In this document: positions 1 through 6,725 of the stretch, piece by piece
How the letters are laid out: every line of letters starts with the position of its first letter
Numbering within the stretch: position 1 is the stretch's first letter
DNA from: Pauljensenia sp018375675
Lineage (GTDB): Bacteria; Actinomycetota; Actinomycetes; Actinomycetales; Actinomycetaceae
NCBI GenBank assembly: GCA_041432705.1
Contig: JAPWAE010000008.1
Location: 53,166 to 117,165, forward strand
DNA: 64,000 nt
Direction of reading: 5' to 3'
Position numbers and translations under genes: made by a program
Notes under the pieces: generated by a model
Databases searched by the model: none
The model's input: the letters and a program-made list of their open reading frames with translations, nothing else
Told to the model about the DNA's origin: nothing

Positions 1-810
1 GATTCCCTGCACTCTTCGATCAATGAGGCGCTTGCCAGTGGAGATCTGACGACGCTCGGGACCATCATCGGGAATAATCCCGAGGCCCTGGCGGCTGCTA
101 TCGCGGCGCCTGTCGGCGTGGAGAAAACTCCCGTCTACCCGGTCGCGAACTTCGGCTCCCAGATGGCACCGCTGTACACGATCTTGGCGCTGTGGGTTGG
201 CTCTATCCTGATGGTCGTGTCGCTGCGCTCGGACGTGACAGACTCCAGTGTTGCCGATGGCCTCCTCGAGAACGATCCGCTGCGTGCCACCCTGACGGCG
301 AAGCCTGTCGGTCTGGCGGCTGGATACCTGGGGCGCTACCTGATTTTTGGGACGATCGCGCTCGCCCAGGCGACCCTGGTGGGGCTGGGAGACCTGTACT
401 TCCTGAAGGTCCAACACGCTCACCCGCTGCAGTTCATGGGCACCCTGTGGCTGACGGCCGTCGTGTTCTCATTCCTGCTGTACACGCTTATCGCGACGTT
501 CGGGAACGCGGGCAAGGCCCTGGGTGTGCTGCTCCTGGTCTTGCAGATTTCGGGCGCCGGGGGAGCGTTCCCGCTGGCGATCCTGCCGTCCTTCTACTCG
601 TCGATTTCGCCGTTCCTGCCGGCCACGCACGCGATCAAGGCGCTGCGTGCGTCGATCGCCGGGTACGCGGGACACGAGTACGGGGACGCCATGTGGTTCC
701 TCGCTTCCTTCATCCTGTTCGCCGCGTTCCTGGGGCTGGCGCTGCGCCCGCTGCTGGTGCGCAAGAACCGCCGCATGGTGGAAAAGCTGGAGGCGACGAA
801 GCTGCTCTGA
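1..810 (+). CDS. YhgE/Pip family membrane protein, C-terminal part
   Basis: The reading frame is open from the first base, so the gene starts upstream of the window; about 269 C-terminal residues are visible. Several hydrophobic segments in the last 200 residues (for example around LYTILALWVGSILMVVSL and FLASFILFAAFLGLALRPLL) and the text VYPVANFGSQMAPLYTILALW fit the C-terminal ABC-2-type membrane region of YhgE/Pip proteins, which resemble phage-infection protein and type VII-secretion-associated membrane proteins. The family's transport or secretion role is poorly defined. The protein ends in a basic cytoplasmic tail. No terminator is visible between it and the tmRNA promoter about 17 bp downstream. 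Confidence 0.85.
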   Translation, partial: DSLHSSINEALASGDLTTLGTIIGNNPEALAAAIAAPVGVEKTPVYPVANFGSQMAPLYTILALWVGSILMVVSLRSDVTDSSVADGLLENDPLRATLTAKPVGLAAGYLGRYLIFGTIALAQATLVGLGDLYFLKVQHAHPLQFMGTLWLTAVVFSFLLYTLIATFGNAGKALGVLLLVLQISGAGGAFPLAILPSFYSSISPFLPATHAIKALRASIAGYAGHEYGDAMWFLASFILFAAFLGLALRPLLVRKNRRMVEKLEATKLL

Positions 811-826
811 TGCGTCGGTTTTTCCC

Positions 827-855
827 TTGACGGGCGTGGGCTGCGGGCGTAAACT
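827..855 (+). promoter_or_regulatory. tmRNA promoter
   Basis: A -35 box TTGACG at 827-832 and a -10 box TAAACT at 850-855 are separated by exactly 17 bp. Transcription would start near 862, leaving about 49 nt of leader to be removed by RNase P before the mature tmRNA 5' end. Confidence 0.7.
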
Positions 856-910
856 GATGTGTCCGACGGTCTGCGGTAACGCTGGGCGTCGGGGAGTTGA
901 AAACTCAAGA

Positions 911-1288
911 GGGGATGATCGGTTTCGACAGTGGTCGTCGATCGAAGTGAAGCGAGCCGAGAATGTGCGCTCAACTCGTTAACGATGCGTGCAAACCAAT
1001 AGGTGCCGAACAGAATCGCACCGACTACGTTCTCGCTGCCTGATATCGCAGCCTGAACCTTTAGTCCGTCAGCCCGGGAGTTGCTTCCGGCCCGGTGTCT
1101 GGCGTCGTCTAGGGAGCCACTGGGAGTCGCCCATGTTGGTGGGGTGCCTCCGACACTTAATCAACTGAGCCTATCCGGCGGTGTGTCTACGCAATGCTGG
1201 GGGCTGAGAAATAAAACCGTAGACTGCGCTCGGAGAAGAATTCGGGGCCGGCCATTGGACGGGGGTTCGATTCCCCCCATCTCCACCA
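911..1288 (+). ncRNA. ssrA: tmRNA (transfer-messenger RNA)
   Basis: The 5' end GGGGATGATCGGTTTCGACA and the 3' end GGGGGTTCGATTCCCCCC followed by ATCTCCACCA are the conserved tRNA-like halves of one-piece tmRNA, including the T-arm and encoded CCA. The mRNA-like part at 1005-1043 reads AEQNRTDYVLAA then TGA, ending in the LAA degron common to ClpXP tags. The length of 378 nt is normal. It rescues stalled ribosomes together with SmpB, which is not in the window. The resume codon is most simply GCC at 1005. Confidence 0.96.
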
Positions 1289-1293
1289 TCCCA

Positions 1294-1320
1294 CCCCGGG
1301 CTTCCGCTGGAAGCCCGGGG
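1294..1320 (+). terminator. tmRNA terminator
   Basis: A perfect 12-bp stem, CCCCGGGCTTCC pairing with GGAAGCCCGGGG, has a 3-nt loop and starts 6 bp after the tmRNA CCA end. The sequence after it is T-rich. Confidence 0.9.
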
Positions 1321-1376
1321 TTATCTGTCGTCTTTTCGGCGTTTTGCCCATGCGGCGGGAGTGCGGACTAGCGTTA

Positions 1377-1475
1377 TGGATAGGAAACGCTCATCTGGAT
1401 AGGAAAAACAGTTCTGGATAGCTTATTAACCTATCCAGAACGTCGTATCCTATCCAGGTCGTTGTTTCCTATCCA
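1377..1475. repeat. Phased inverted repeat array 1 (3+3 units, 19-bp pitch)
   Basis: Three direct copies of TGGATAGG/C start at 1377, 1396 and 1415, then three inverted copies CCTATCCA start at 1430, 1449 and 1468. Every neighbouring pair on each side is exactly 19 bp apart. The centre reads GATAGCTTATTAACCTATC. The spacers are not conserved. The array lies between the tmRNA terminator and the flavoprotein gene at 1624. Its function is unknown; operator array or nested hairpin are the main options. The rest of the 335-bp gap holds nothing else recognisable. Confidence 0.9.
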
Positions 1476-1623
1476 GTTGCCGCAGGGTATCTGGAAGCGT
1501 TGAAGAGACTCGCTGTGTTCAGGCGTGTGTGGAAGGTGTTGGATCCTTGTCTTCAGATGCCCCCGGGGGTATGGTCGATGCAGTCGAAGAAGACCAGCCC
1601 TCGAGCCAGAAAGTGAGCCGCAC

Positions 1624-3300
1624 ATGCGAGTTGTAGTCGTCGGAGGAGTCGCGGGTGGCATGAGCGTGGCGGCCCGCCTGCGCAGGCGCGACGAGGGCGC
1701 CGAGATCATCGTGCTGGAGCGCAGCAAGTACGTGTCCTTCGCGAACTGTGGGCTCCCGTACTACGTCGGCGGCGAGATCGAAGATCCCGCCAAGCTCCTC
1801 CTCCACACCCCGCAAACCCTCAAGGCTGCGCTCAACCTCGACGTGCGCATCAACTCCGAGGTCACGGCGATCGACCCGGGCGCGCACAGCGTCCAGGTCA
1901 CCGACACCGAGACCGGCGAGGCTTACACGCTCACCTATGACCACTTGATCCTTTCCCCCGGAGGGCTCGCCGCCCGCCCGCCCATCGACGGCCTCGATTC
2001 CCCGCGCGTGCACACCCTGCGCACGGTCGACGATGCTCTCGCCCTGCGCGAGGCCTCGGGCACACGAGCCGTCGTCCTCGGAGCCGGGTTCATCGGCATC
2101 GAGGCCACCGAGGCCCTCGCGCATCGAGGCTTCGAGACCCACCTCGTCGAGTACGCCGAACACGTACTGCCGCCCCTCGAGGTCGAGATGGCCACGCTGG
2201 TCACCCACGAGCTGCGAGGCCTCGGCGTGTGCGTCCACGCAGGAGTTGCCGCCCAGACCATCACCCACGGCGACGACCACGACTCCGTGACGCTTTCCGA
2301 CGGCACCGTCCTGACCGCCGACGTCATCGTCCTGTCGACCGGCGTGCGCCCCGACACCGCCTTCGCCGAGGCCGCGGGCATCGAAACCAGCCGAGGCTAC
2401 ATCCTCGTCGACGACCGCGGGCGTACCGGCGTGGATGACGTCTACGCGGTTGGCGACGGCACGATGGGTCGCGACCACGACCGCCCCGTCGCCCTGGCTG
2501 GACCCGCGAACCGCGGGGGACGCCTCGTCGCTGACGCGATCGCCGATGCCGAACACGGCGAGGCCGCCGCGCGCCCCATCCCGAGCCCCCAGGGCACCGC
2601 GATCGTTCGGGTTGGTAGCCTCACCGCCGCCATGACCGGCGCTAACCGCCAGGCCCTCGATGCCTCGGGCGCGGAGTACTTCACGGTGCACACGCACGCC
2701 AACCAGCACGCGGGCTATTTCCCCGGCGCCAAGCCCGTGCACATCCTCATGCACGTCGGCACCGACGGGCAGATTCTCGGCGCGCAAGCCGTGGGCGCCG
2801 ACGGCGTGGACCGCCGCATCGACGTCATCGCGACCGCCATGCGGGCCGGCCTGAGCGCGACGGACCTCATCGACCTGGACCTCGCCTACGCGCCGCCCTA
2901 CGGCCAAGCCAAGGACCCCGTCAACCAGACCGGCATGGTCGCCCACAACGTGGTGACCGGCGAACTCGTCCTCACCGGCCCCGACGCCCTCACCGAAGAC
3001 ATGCCGGTCCTGGACGTGCGCACAGTAGGGGAGTACGCGGCCGGGCACATGCCCAACTCCCTCAACATCCCCCACACCCAGCTGCGCGACCGCCTCGATG
3101 AAGTCCGCACCTGGGTCGAGACCAGCGTCGGCGACCAGCCCTTCGTCGTCATGTGCGCCGCGGGCGTGCGCTCCTGGATCGGCTACCGCATCGTGCGCCA
3201 CGCGGGCTTCAACGTGACCATGCTGTCGGGCGGCATCCAGACCCTGCGCGCGTGGCTCGGAGAGAAGGCCGATTCTGTGCTGCTGAAGGGGGAGGGATGA
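1624..3300 (+). CDS. CoA-disulfide reductase-like FAD oxidoreductase with rhodanese domain
   Basis: This 558-residue protein is a pyridine nucleotide-disulfide oxidoreductase fused to a rhodanese domain. The N-terminal FAD motif VVVVGGVAGGMSVAARLRR and the single active Cys in SFANCGLPYY (C42) are typical of the CoA-disulfide reductase/NADH oxidase group. An NAD-binding GAGFIGIE motif lies near residue 155. Residues about 460-555 form a rhodanese domain with active Cys511 in CAAGVRS. Family members reduce CoA persulfide or disulfides, or polysulfide, in the cytoplasm. The ATG at 1624 is preferred because the FAD motif follows directly; an in-frame ATG at 1525 would add 33 low-quality residues. 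It stands alone downstream of repeat array 1. Confidence 0.88.
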   Translation: MRVVVVGGVAGGMSVAARLRRRDEGAEIIVLERSKYVSFANCGLPYYVGGEIEDPAKLLLHTPQTLKAALNLDVRINSEVTAIDPGAHSVQVTDTETGEAYTLTYDHLILSPGGLAARPPIDGLDSPRVHTLRTVDDALALREASGTRAVVLGAGFIGIEATEALAHRGFETHLVEYAEHVLPPLEVEMATLVTHELRGLGVCVHAGVAAQTITHGDDHDSVTLSDGTVLTADVIVLSTGVRPDTAFAEAAGIETSRGYILVDDRGRTGVDDVYAVGDGTMGRDHDRPVALAGPANRGGRLVADAIADAEHGEAAARPIPSPQGTAIVRVGSLTAAMTGANRQALDASGAEYFTVHTHANQHAGYFPGAKPVHILMHVGTDGQILGAQAVGADGVDRRIDVIATAMRAGLSATDLIDLDLAYAPPYGQAKDPVNQTGMVAHNVVTGELVLTGPDALTEDMPVLDVRTVGEYAAGHMPNSLNIPHTQLRDRLDEVRTWVETSVGDQPFVVMCAAGVRSWIGYRIVRHAGFNVTMLSGGIQTLRAWLGEKADSVLLKGEG

Positions 3301-3514
3301 ACCTGAGGATTTCTGCCTCGAAAACGCTCCTGCGCCGGAGTTCGAAGAGGTAGAATCTCTAGTCACAACCGGGACCATCACGCCCGAAGAACTCGAGCAA
3401 CTGTTCCTCAGATTGGCCTGATGCGACGGCGCGGCCAGACTGAGGGCGCAACGTCACAACACCATGGCGCGGATCCAATGACGAATTCGCGACGCAACAA
3501 CGAAGGAGACAATC

Positions 3515-3694
3515 ATGTGTCGACCCACCACCTGCGAGGTATGCGGAAAGACCACATGGAAGGGCTGCGGCAAGCACATCGACTCGGTCAAGGAGCAGGT
3601 TCCCGCGGATCAATGGTGCGATAAGGACCATTCCGACGAGGAATACGCGGCCGCAGAGAAGAAGCGTGGTTTCTTCGGCAGCTTCTGCAAGTAG
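3515..3694 (+). CDS. Small Cys-rich (zinc-ribbon-like) conserved protein
   Basis: This 59-residue protein begins MCRPTTCEVCGKTTWKGCGK and is too short for many gene finders. A clear ribosome site GAAGGAGA ends 6 bp before the ATG. Cys pairs at residues 7/10 and 18 with a later Cys-His cluster (WCDKDH) suggest metal binding. Proteins with the same CxxCGKTTWxGCG opening are widespread in actinobacteria and some fungi, all of unknown function as far as I know. A hairpin follows 16 bp after the stop, so it is probably a monocistronic unit. Confidence 0.85.
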   Translation: MCRPTTCEVCGKTTWKGCGKHIDSVKEQVPADQWCDKDHSDEEYAAAEKKRGFFGSFCK

Positions 3695-3710
3695 GTGTCG
3701 CCCCTCTGGT

Positions 3711-3731
3711 AGCGTCGCGCGCCGCGACGCT
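3711..3731 (+). terminator. Terminator after the small Cys-rich gene
   Basis: A 9-bp perfect stem, AGCGTCGCG pairing with CGCGACGCT, has a 3-nt loop and is followed by GGTTCATTT. Confidence 0.75.
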
Positions 3732-3815
3732 GGTTCATTTGTGCCTATTTCGCGGCCCGCACAGTGGACGTGTCAAAGAGCTTTTTTCTTCATGCGACGC
3801 GGCTATCATTGAGTC

Positions 3816-4181
3816 ATGAGGTGGGCGACAAAAACAACGTGGTTTCGTATCGCCGTGCTGTTCGGCATCTACCTGCTGGTGCCGGCGGCGTGGTTTAGTC
3901 TCTCGCGCGTCTCGGACTCGATGGAGATCGTGAAGAGCCTCGTGTTCCTGATCCTGCTCGCGATCCTGCCGATCCTCGCGATGGCCTTTGGGGCATGGGA
4001 TGGCGTGAAGGAGGGCTTTAGCCTCCTGTGGCTGCTCGCACCCTTCGTGTGTTTCCTGGCGCCGATGTACCTGTTCCTCAACGACAGTGCCCTCATCTAC
4101 GGGGTGGGCTATAGCCTGCTCGGCTTCGGTGCCCATAGTGTCGGTGCCTTCATCCACGCGCGCCGAGCCCGGCGGGCGTAG
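3816..4181 (+). CDS. Small integral membrane protein, function unknown
   Basis: The 121 residues contain four hydrophobic segments (around residues 11-28, 40-58, 67-88 and 92-112) and a basic tail HARRARRA, which predicts a cytoplasmic C-terminus. I recognise no family. The ATG at 3816 follows an AT-rich stretch (CTTTTTTCTTC) and a possible -10 hexamer TATCAT at 3801-3806, giving a short leader. The stop is about 90 bp before repeat array 2. Confidence 0.6.
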   Translation: MRWATKTTWFRIAVLFGIYLLVPAAWFSLSRVSDSMEIVKSLVFLILLAILPILAMAFGAWDGVKEGFSLLWLLAPFVCFLAPMYLFLNDSALIYGVGYSLLGFGAHSVGAFIHARRARRA

Positions 4182-4274
4182 ATGCGCGCGAAGGGGTAGT
4201 CCTTCGCTGAATCTGCGGACGCAGGTTGCTGTGTGGCTGGGGCGTATTCAAGGGGGGCGGGGGCACTCGCCTAC

Positions 4275-4375
4275 GCGGATAGGTTACGAACATGCGGATA
4301 GGTTATGACGATGCGGATAGCTTATTAACCTATCCGCAAGTGAATAACCTATCCGTATCCGCATAACCTATCCGC
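4275..4375. repeat. Phased inverted repeat array 2 (3+3 units, 19-bp pitch)
   Basis: Three direct copies of GCGGATAGG/C start at 4275, 4294 and 4313, and three inverted copies CCTATCCGC/T start at 4329, 4348 and 4367, all on an exact 19-bp pitch. The core GATAGCTTATTAACCTATC is identical to the core of array 1, but the outer unit base has changed in a coordinated way (CTGGATAGG in array 1, GCGGATAGG here). Several units extend to GGTTA/TAACC. The array ends 72 bp before the methyltransferase start. Confidence 0.9.
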
Positions 4376-4446
4376 GTGCGCCTTCGTGGTTCTATTCCTG
4401 TACGCAGAACCCCTTTCCGCCCCGGCATCTCCCACGTAGGCGTACC

Positions 4447-5112
4447 ATGTCCAGCAGCGCGAAGCAGCGTCGGCCTCGTGCGATGCATGGGAATACGGAG
4501 GTGTTCACATTGTTCTGGGATCGAGTTGCCCCGCTCTACGACCTCGCCGTCAACACGCTCAACAGGAGGGTGTACGACGGGACGGGCGGTGCCGTTGCCC
4601 GGTTGATTCGCCCCGGTGACACCGTGCTCGAATGCGCGTGCGGAACGGGCGCGATTAGCGCCGCCATCGCCCCCGCATGCGCGCGTGTGGTCGCGACCGA
4701 CTATTCCGAGGGGATGCTCAAGCAGGCACGCAAGAAGCTCGCGAAACACTCGAACGTCACCGTCGAGCAGGCGGATATCACCGACTTGCGCTACGCGAAC
4801 GACTCGTTCGACGCCGTCGTGGCGGGCAACGTCATCCACTTGCTGCCTGAACCGGGCGACGCGCTCAAGGAGCTCAAGCGGGTCGTGCGCCCGGGTGGCA
4901 CGATCATCGTGCCCACCTACGTGATTCCCAAGAAGCGGGCGCACACCATGTTCCTGAGGGTGATCTCCCGATTTGGCGTGCACTTCCAGGAGCACTTCGA
5001 CCCGGTGTCTTACCGGGCGTTCTTTGAGCGCATGGGCTGCACGGGCGTCACCTACCGCGTCGTGCGAGGTCGAATTCCCTGCGTGATCGCCTCCTTCATG
5101 AACGATCAGTAG
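4447..5112 (+). CDS. Class I SAM-dependent methyltransferase
   Basis: The 221-residue protein has a SAM-binding motif I (VLECACGTGAISAAIAP, about residues 60-76), an acidic residue after strand 2 (VVATDYSEGML) and motif IV-like text DAVVAGNVIHLLPEP, as in UbiE/Methyltransf_11 proteins. The substrate cannot be read from sequence. The ATG at 4447 gives a basic N-terminal extension; an in-frame ATG at 4483 (MHGNTEVFTLFWDRVAPLYD) is an equally plausible start. The 3' end overlaps the convergent hydrolase gene by 17 bp. Confidence 0.8.
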   Translation: MSSSAKQRRPRAMHGNTEVFTLFWDRVAPLYDLAVNTLNRRVYDGTGGAVARLIRPGDTVLECACGTGAISAAIAPACARVVATDYSEGMLKQARKKLAKHSNVTVEQADITDLRYANDSFDAVVAGNVIHLLPEPGDALKELKRVVRPGGTIIVPTYVIPKKRAHTMFLRVISRFGVHFQEHFDPVSYRAFFERMGCTGVTYRVVRGRIPCVIASFMNDQ

Positions 5113-5881
5113 ATGCCGAGCCCAGGGCGCCGTTCCGCAGCATCGCCCCGTAGGCGACCGAGTCGCGGCTCATGCGCTCACAGTGCCCCGAGCCCGGCCA
5201 GACTCGCAGCTCGGCCTGTGGATAGAGTCGCGGGATCACGCGGCGCGCGAGCCGCAGGTCCGAGTCTTTGTCCCCGTACGCGAAGGTGCAGCGCCGCTGG
5301 GTGGTGGGGGAGAGGGGCGGCAGGCTGACATGCGAGCAGTCGTGCACGATCGCGCGGACGCTGTCCTCGCTCATCGCGGCGAAACTCGAGGCCATTGCGC
5401 GAGCGGCCTTCTCGCCATAGAGGCGCGCGAGCTTGCGTGCCCCTGCCTCGGGGTCGCGGATGGCCTTCCGGTGCTTCGCGACCATCACGCGGCTGAGAAT
5501 GGAGCCGCCGACTCGGGCCACGGGACCGCCCGAGTAGAAGCTCACGCCTTCAATGAACAGCCGATCAAACGAGAGGTCTGGGAAACGGAGCAGTTCGAAC
5601 TGGATCACCCCGCCGAGCGACGCCCCGAAACCCAGTGATAGGCGACGTATCCCGTGGGAGGTCAGCCACTCGTGGATCGCCGCCGCCTCCGATGCTGCCG
5701 ACACGTAGCGGGCCGAGGCCTCGTCCCCGTGGGCCGACAGGTCCGGCACGAGGAAGCGCAGTCCGGGACCCATGTGATCGCAGAGCGCGGCCTTCATGCT
5801 CGAGGCCGAGGACAGCATCGGGTGAATGATGAGGATGGTGGGCGTCTCTTCCTCGCTAGGCCCGTAGACGTGCATCTTCAT
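5096..5881 (-). CDS. Alpha/beta hydrolase
   Basis: This 261-residue protein has the alpha/beta-hydrolase fold signals: an oxyanion-type strand LIIHPMLSSASSM near the N-terminus, a nucleophile elbow GASLGG (Ser near residue 109), a possible acid in FAYGDKDSD, and the catalytic His in GSGHCERM near the C-terminus. There is no signal peptide, so it is cytoplasmic. The substrate is unknown. It converges on and slightly overlaps the methyltransferase gene, and its 5' side shares a 210-bp divergent region with the YbjQ gene. Confidence 0.75.
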   Translation of the reverse strand: MKMHVYGPSEEETPTILIIHPMLSSASSMKAALCDHMGPGLRFLVPDLSAHGDEASARYVSAASEAAAIHEWLTSHGIRRLSLGFGASLGGVIQFELLRFPDLSFDRLFIEGVSFYSGGPVARVGGSILSRVMVAKHRKAIRDPEAGARKLARLYGEKAARAMASSFAAMSEDSVRAIVHDCSHVSLPPLSPTTQRRCTFAYGDKDSDLRLARRVIPRLYPQAELRVWPGSGHCERMSRDSVAYGAMLRNGALGSASTDRS

Positions 5882-6091
5882 AGCGTTGCTCCGTGCAAGT
5901 CGCCGGGCGCGGCGCTGCGCCCGAGTGAGAGTGATGAATGGAATGGTAGCGCTGTGGCGGCTCGAAGGGGTTCCCTTTCACGCAGCAAATGGGCGAGGAG
6001 ACCAACTGAGCCAATCAGCTGATGAGCGCCTACTAGCCACCGCGCGGGATCGCGGGTAGTGTTGCCACGTTAGCCCCCTATGAAGGAGTGA

Positions 6092-6412
6092 ATGATGCTC
6101 GTTGTGACGACCCCTATCGTTGAGGGTGCCCCCGTCAAGCAGTACATCGGCATGGTCTCCGGCGAGGCGATCTCCGGCGTCAACATGTTCAAGGATTTCG
6201 GTGCGAACCTGTCCAACATGTTCGGTGGCCGCGCCTCCCAGTACGAGGAAGAGATCGGTGGCGCCTCCGCAACTGCCGTCAACGAAATGTGTGCCCGCGC
6301 CCAGGCCATGGGCGCCAACGCGGTCATCGGCGTGAAGGTCGACTACTTTACCGCCGGCACCAACAACGGCATGCTCGCCGCCATCGCGACGGGCACCGCG
6401 GTCATTCTCTGA
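6092..6412 (+). CDS. YbjQ family (DUF74) heavy-metal-binding-domain protein
   Basis: The 106 residues match the YbjQ/DUF74 pattern: an early TT motif, GxVSGEAISG, a central ARxxAMGANAVIGVKVDY segment and an alternating C-terminal strand. The family forms pentameric rings and its function is unknown. A ribosome site GAAGGAGTGA lies directly upstream of two adjacent ATGs (6092 and 6095); either could start translation. A terminator hairpin follows 32 bp after the stop, making this a single-gene unit. Confidence 0.85.
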   Translation: MMLVVTTPIVEGAPVKQYIGMVSGEAISGVNMFKDFGANLSNMFGGRASQYEEEIGGASATAVNEMCARAQAMGANAVIGVKVDYFTAGTNNGMLAAIATGTAVIL

Positions 6413-6443
6413 CCCGCGCCCGTGCGCCACGACGCGCGCGACT

Positions 6444-6502
6444 GACAACCCGTCAGGAGGCGATACGGACCCCGTGTCCGTGCCCTCCTCGGCGGGTTTG
6501 TC
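6444..6502 (+). terminator. Terminator after the YbjQ gene
   Basis: A long imperfect hairpin: GACAACCCG...AGGAGG on the left pairs with CCTCCT...GCGGGTTTGTC on the right, with an inner ACGGAC/GTCCGT stem. The sequence TCGTTTGTGC follows. Confidence 0.75.
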
Positions 6503-6640
6503 GTTTGTGCTGCGATCAGCGTCATTAAGAGTAGCTATCACAAGTAAGGTGATGCTAAGAGAAATAGTTTACGGCGGAAAAATGTCCACGTAAAGCCCTT
6601 GACGGATGCTGAGAAGAAAACCGGGTGGGGCTTTTCAGTA

Positions 6641-6660
6641 AGGGTAGGTAACCCTACCCT
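6641..6660 (+). promoter_or_regulatory. Inverted repeat upstream of the subtilase-BspA gene
   Basis: AGGGTAGG and CCTACCCT form perfect 8-bp arms around a TAAC centre, 66 bp before the start codon. Two direct copies of GGTTATGCC follow at about 6669 and 6686, the second adjacent to a CTGACCCAG that can pair with the CTGGGT before the first. This looks like an operator region; the cognate regulator is unknown. The remaining sequence of the 313-bp gap holds no other recognisable feature. Confidence 0.55.
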
Positions 6661-6725
6661 AGACGCTGGGTTATGCCGTATCCGCGGTTATGCCCTGACC
6701 CAGTTGTCAACCAAGTGAGCCATAG

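Noticed and set aside
1081..1371. 96-residue plus-strand ORF
   Set aside because: It lies in the tmRNA gene and its terminator and has no protein-like features.
1377..1475. CRISPR array at array 1
   Set aside because: Units are 8-9 bp with ~11-bp spacers and half are inverted; CRISPR repeats are longer and directly repeated, and no cas gene is present.
3297..3421. Short frames after the flavoprotein gene, including a start-less one ending TITPEELEQLFLRLA
   Set aside because: The protein-like tail has no start codon in its frame and an in-frame stop upstream; the ATG at 3297 gives only 18 residues in another frame. Possibly a gene remnant, but unsupported.
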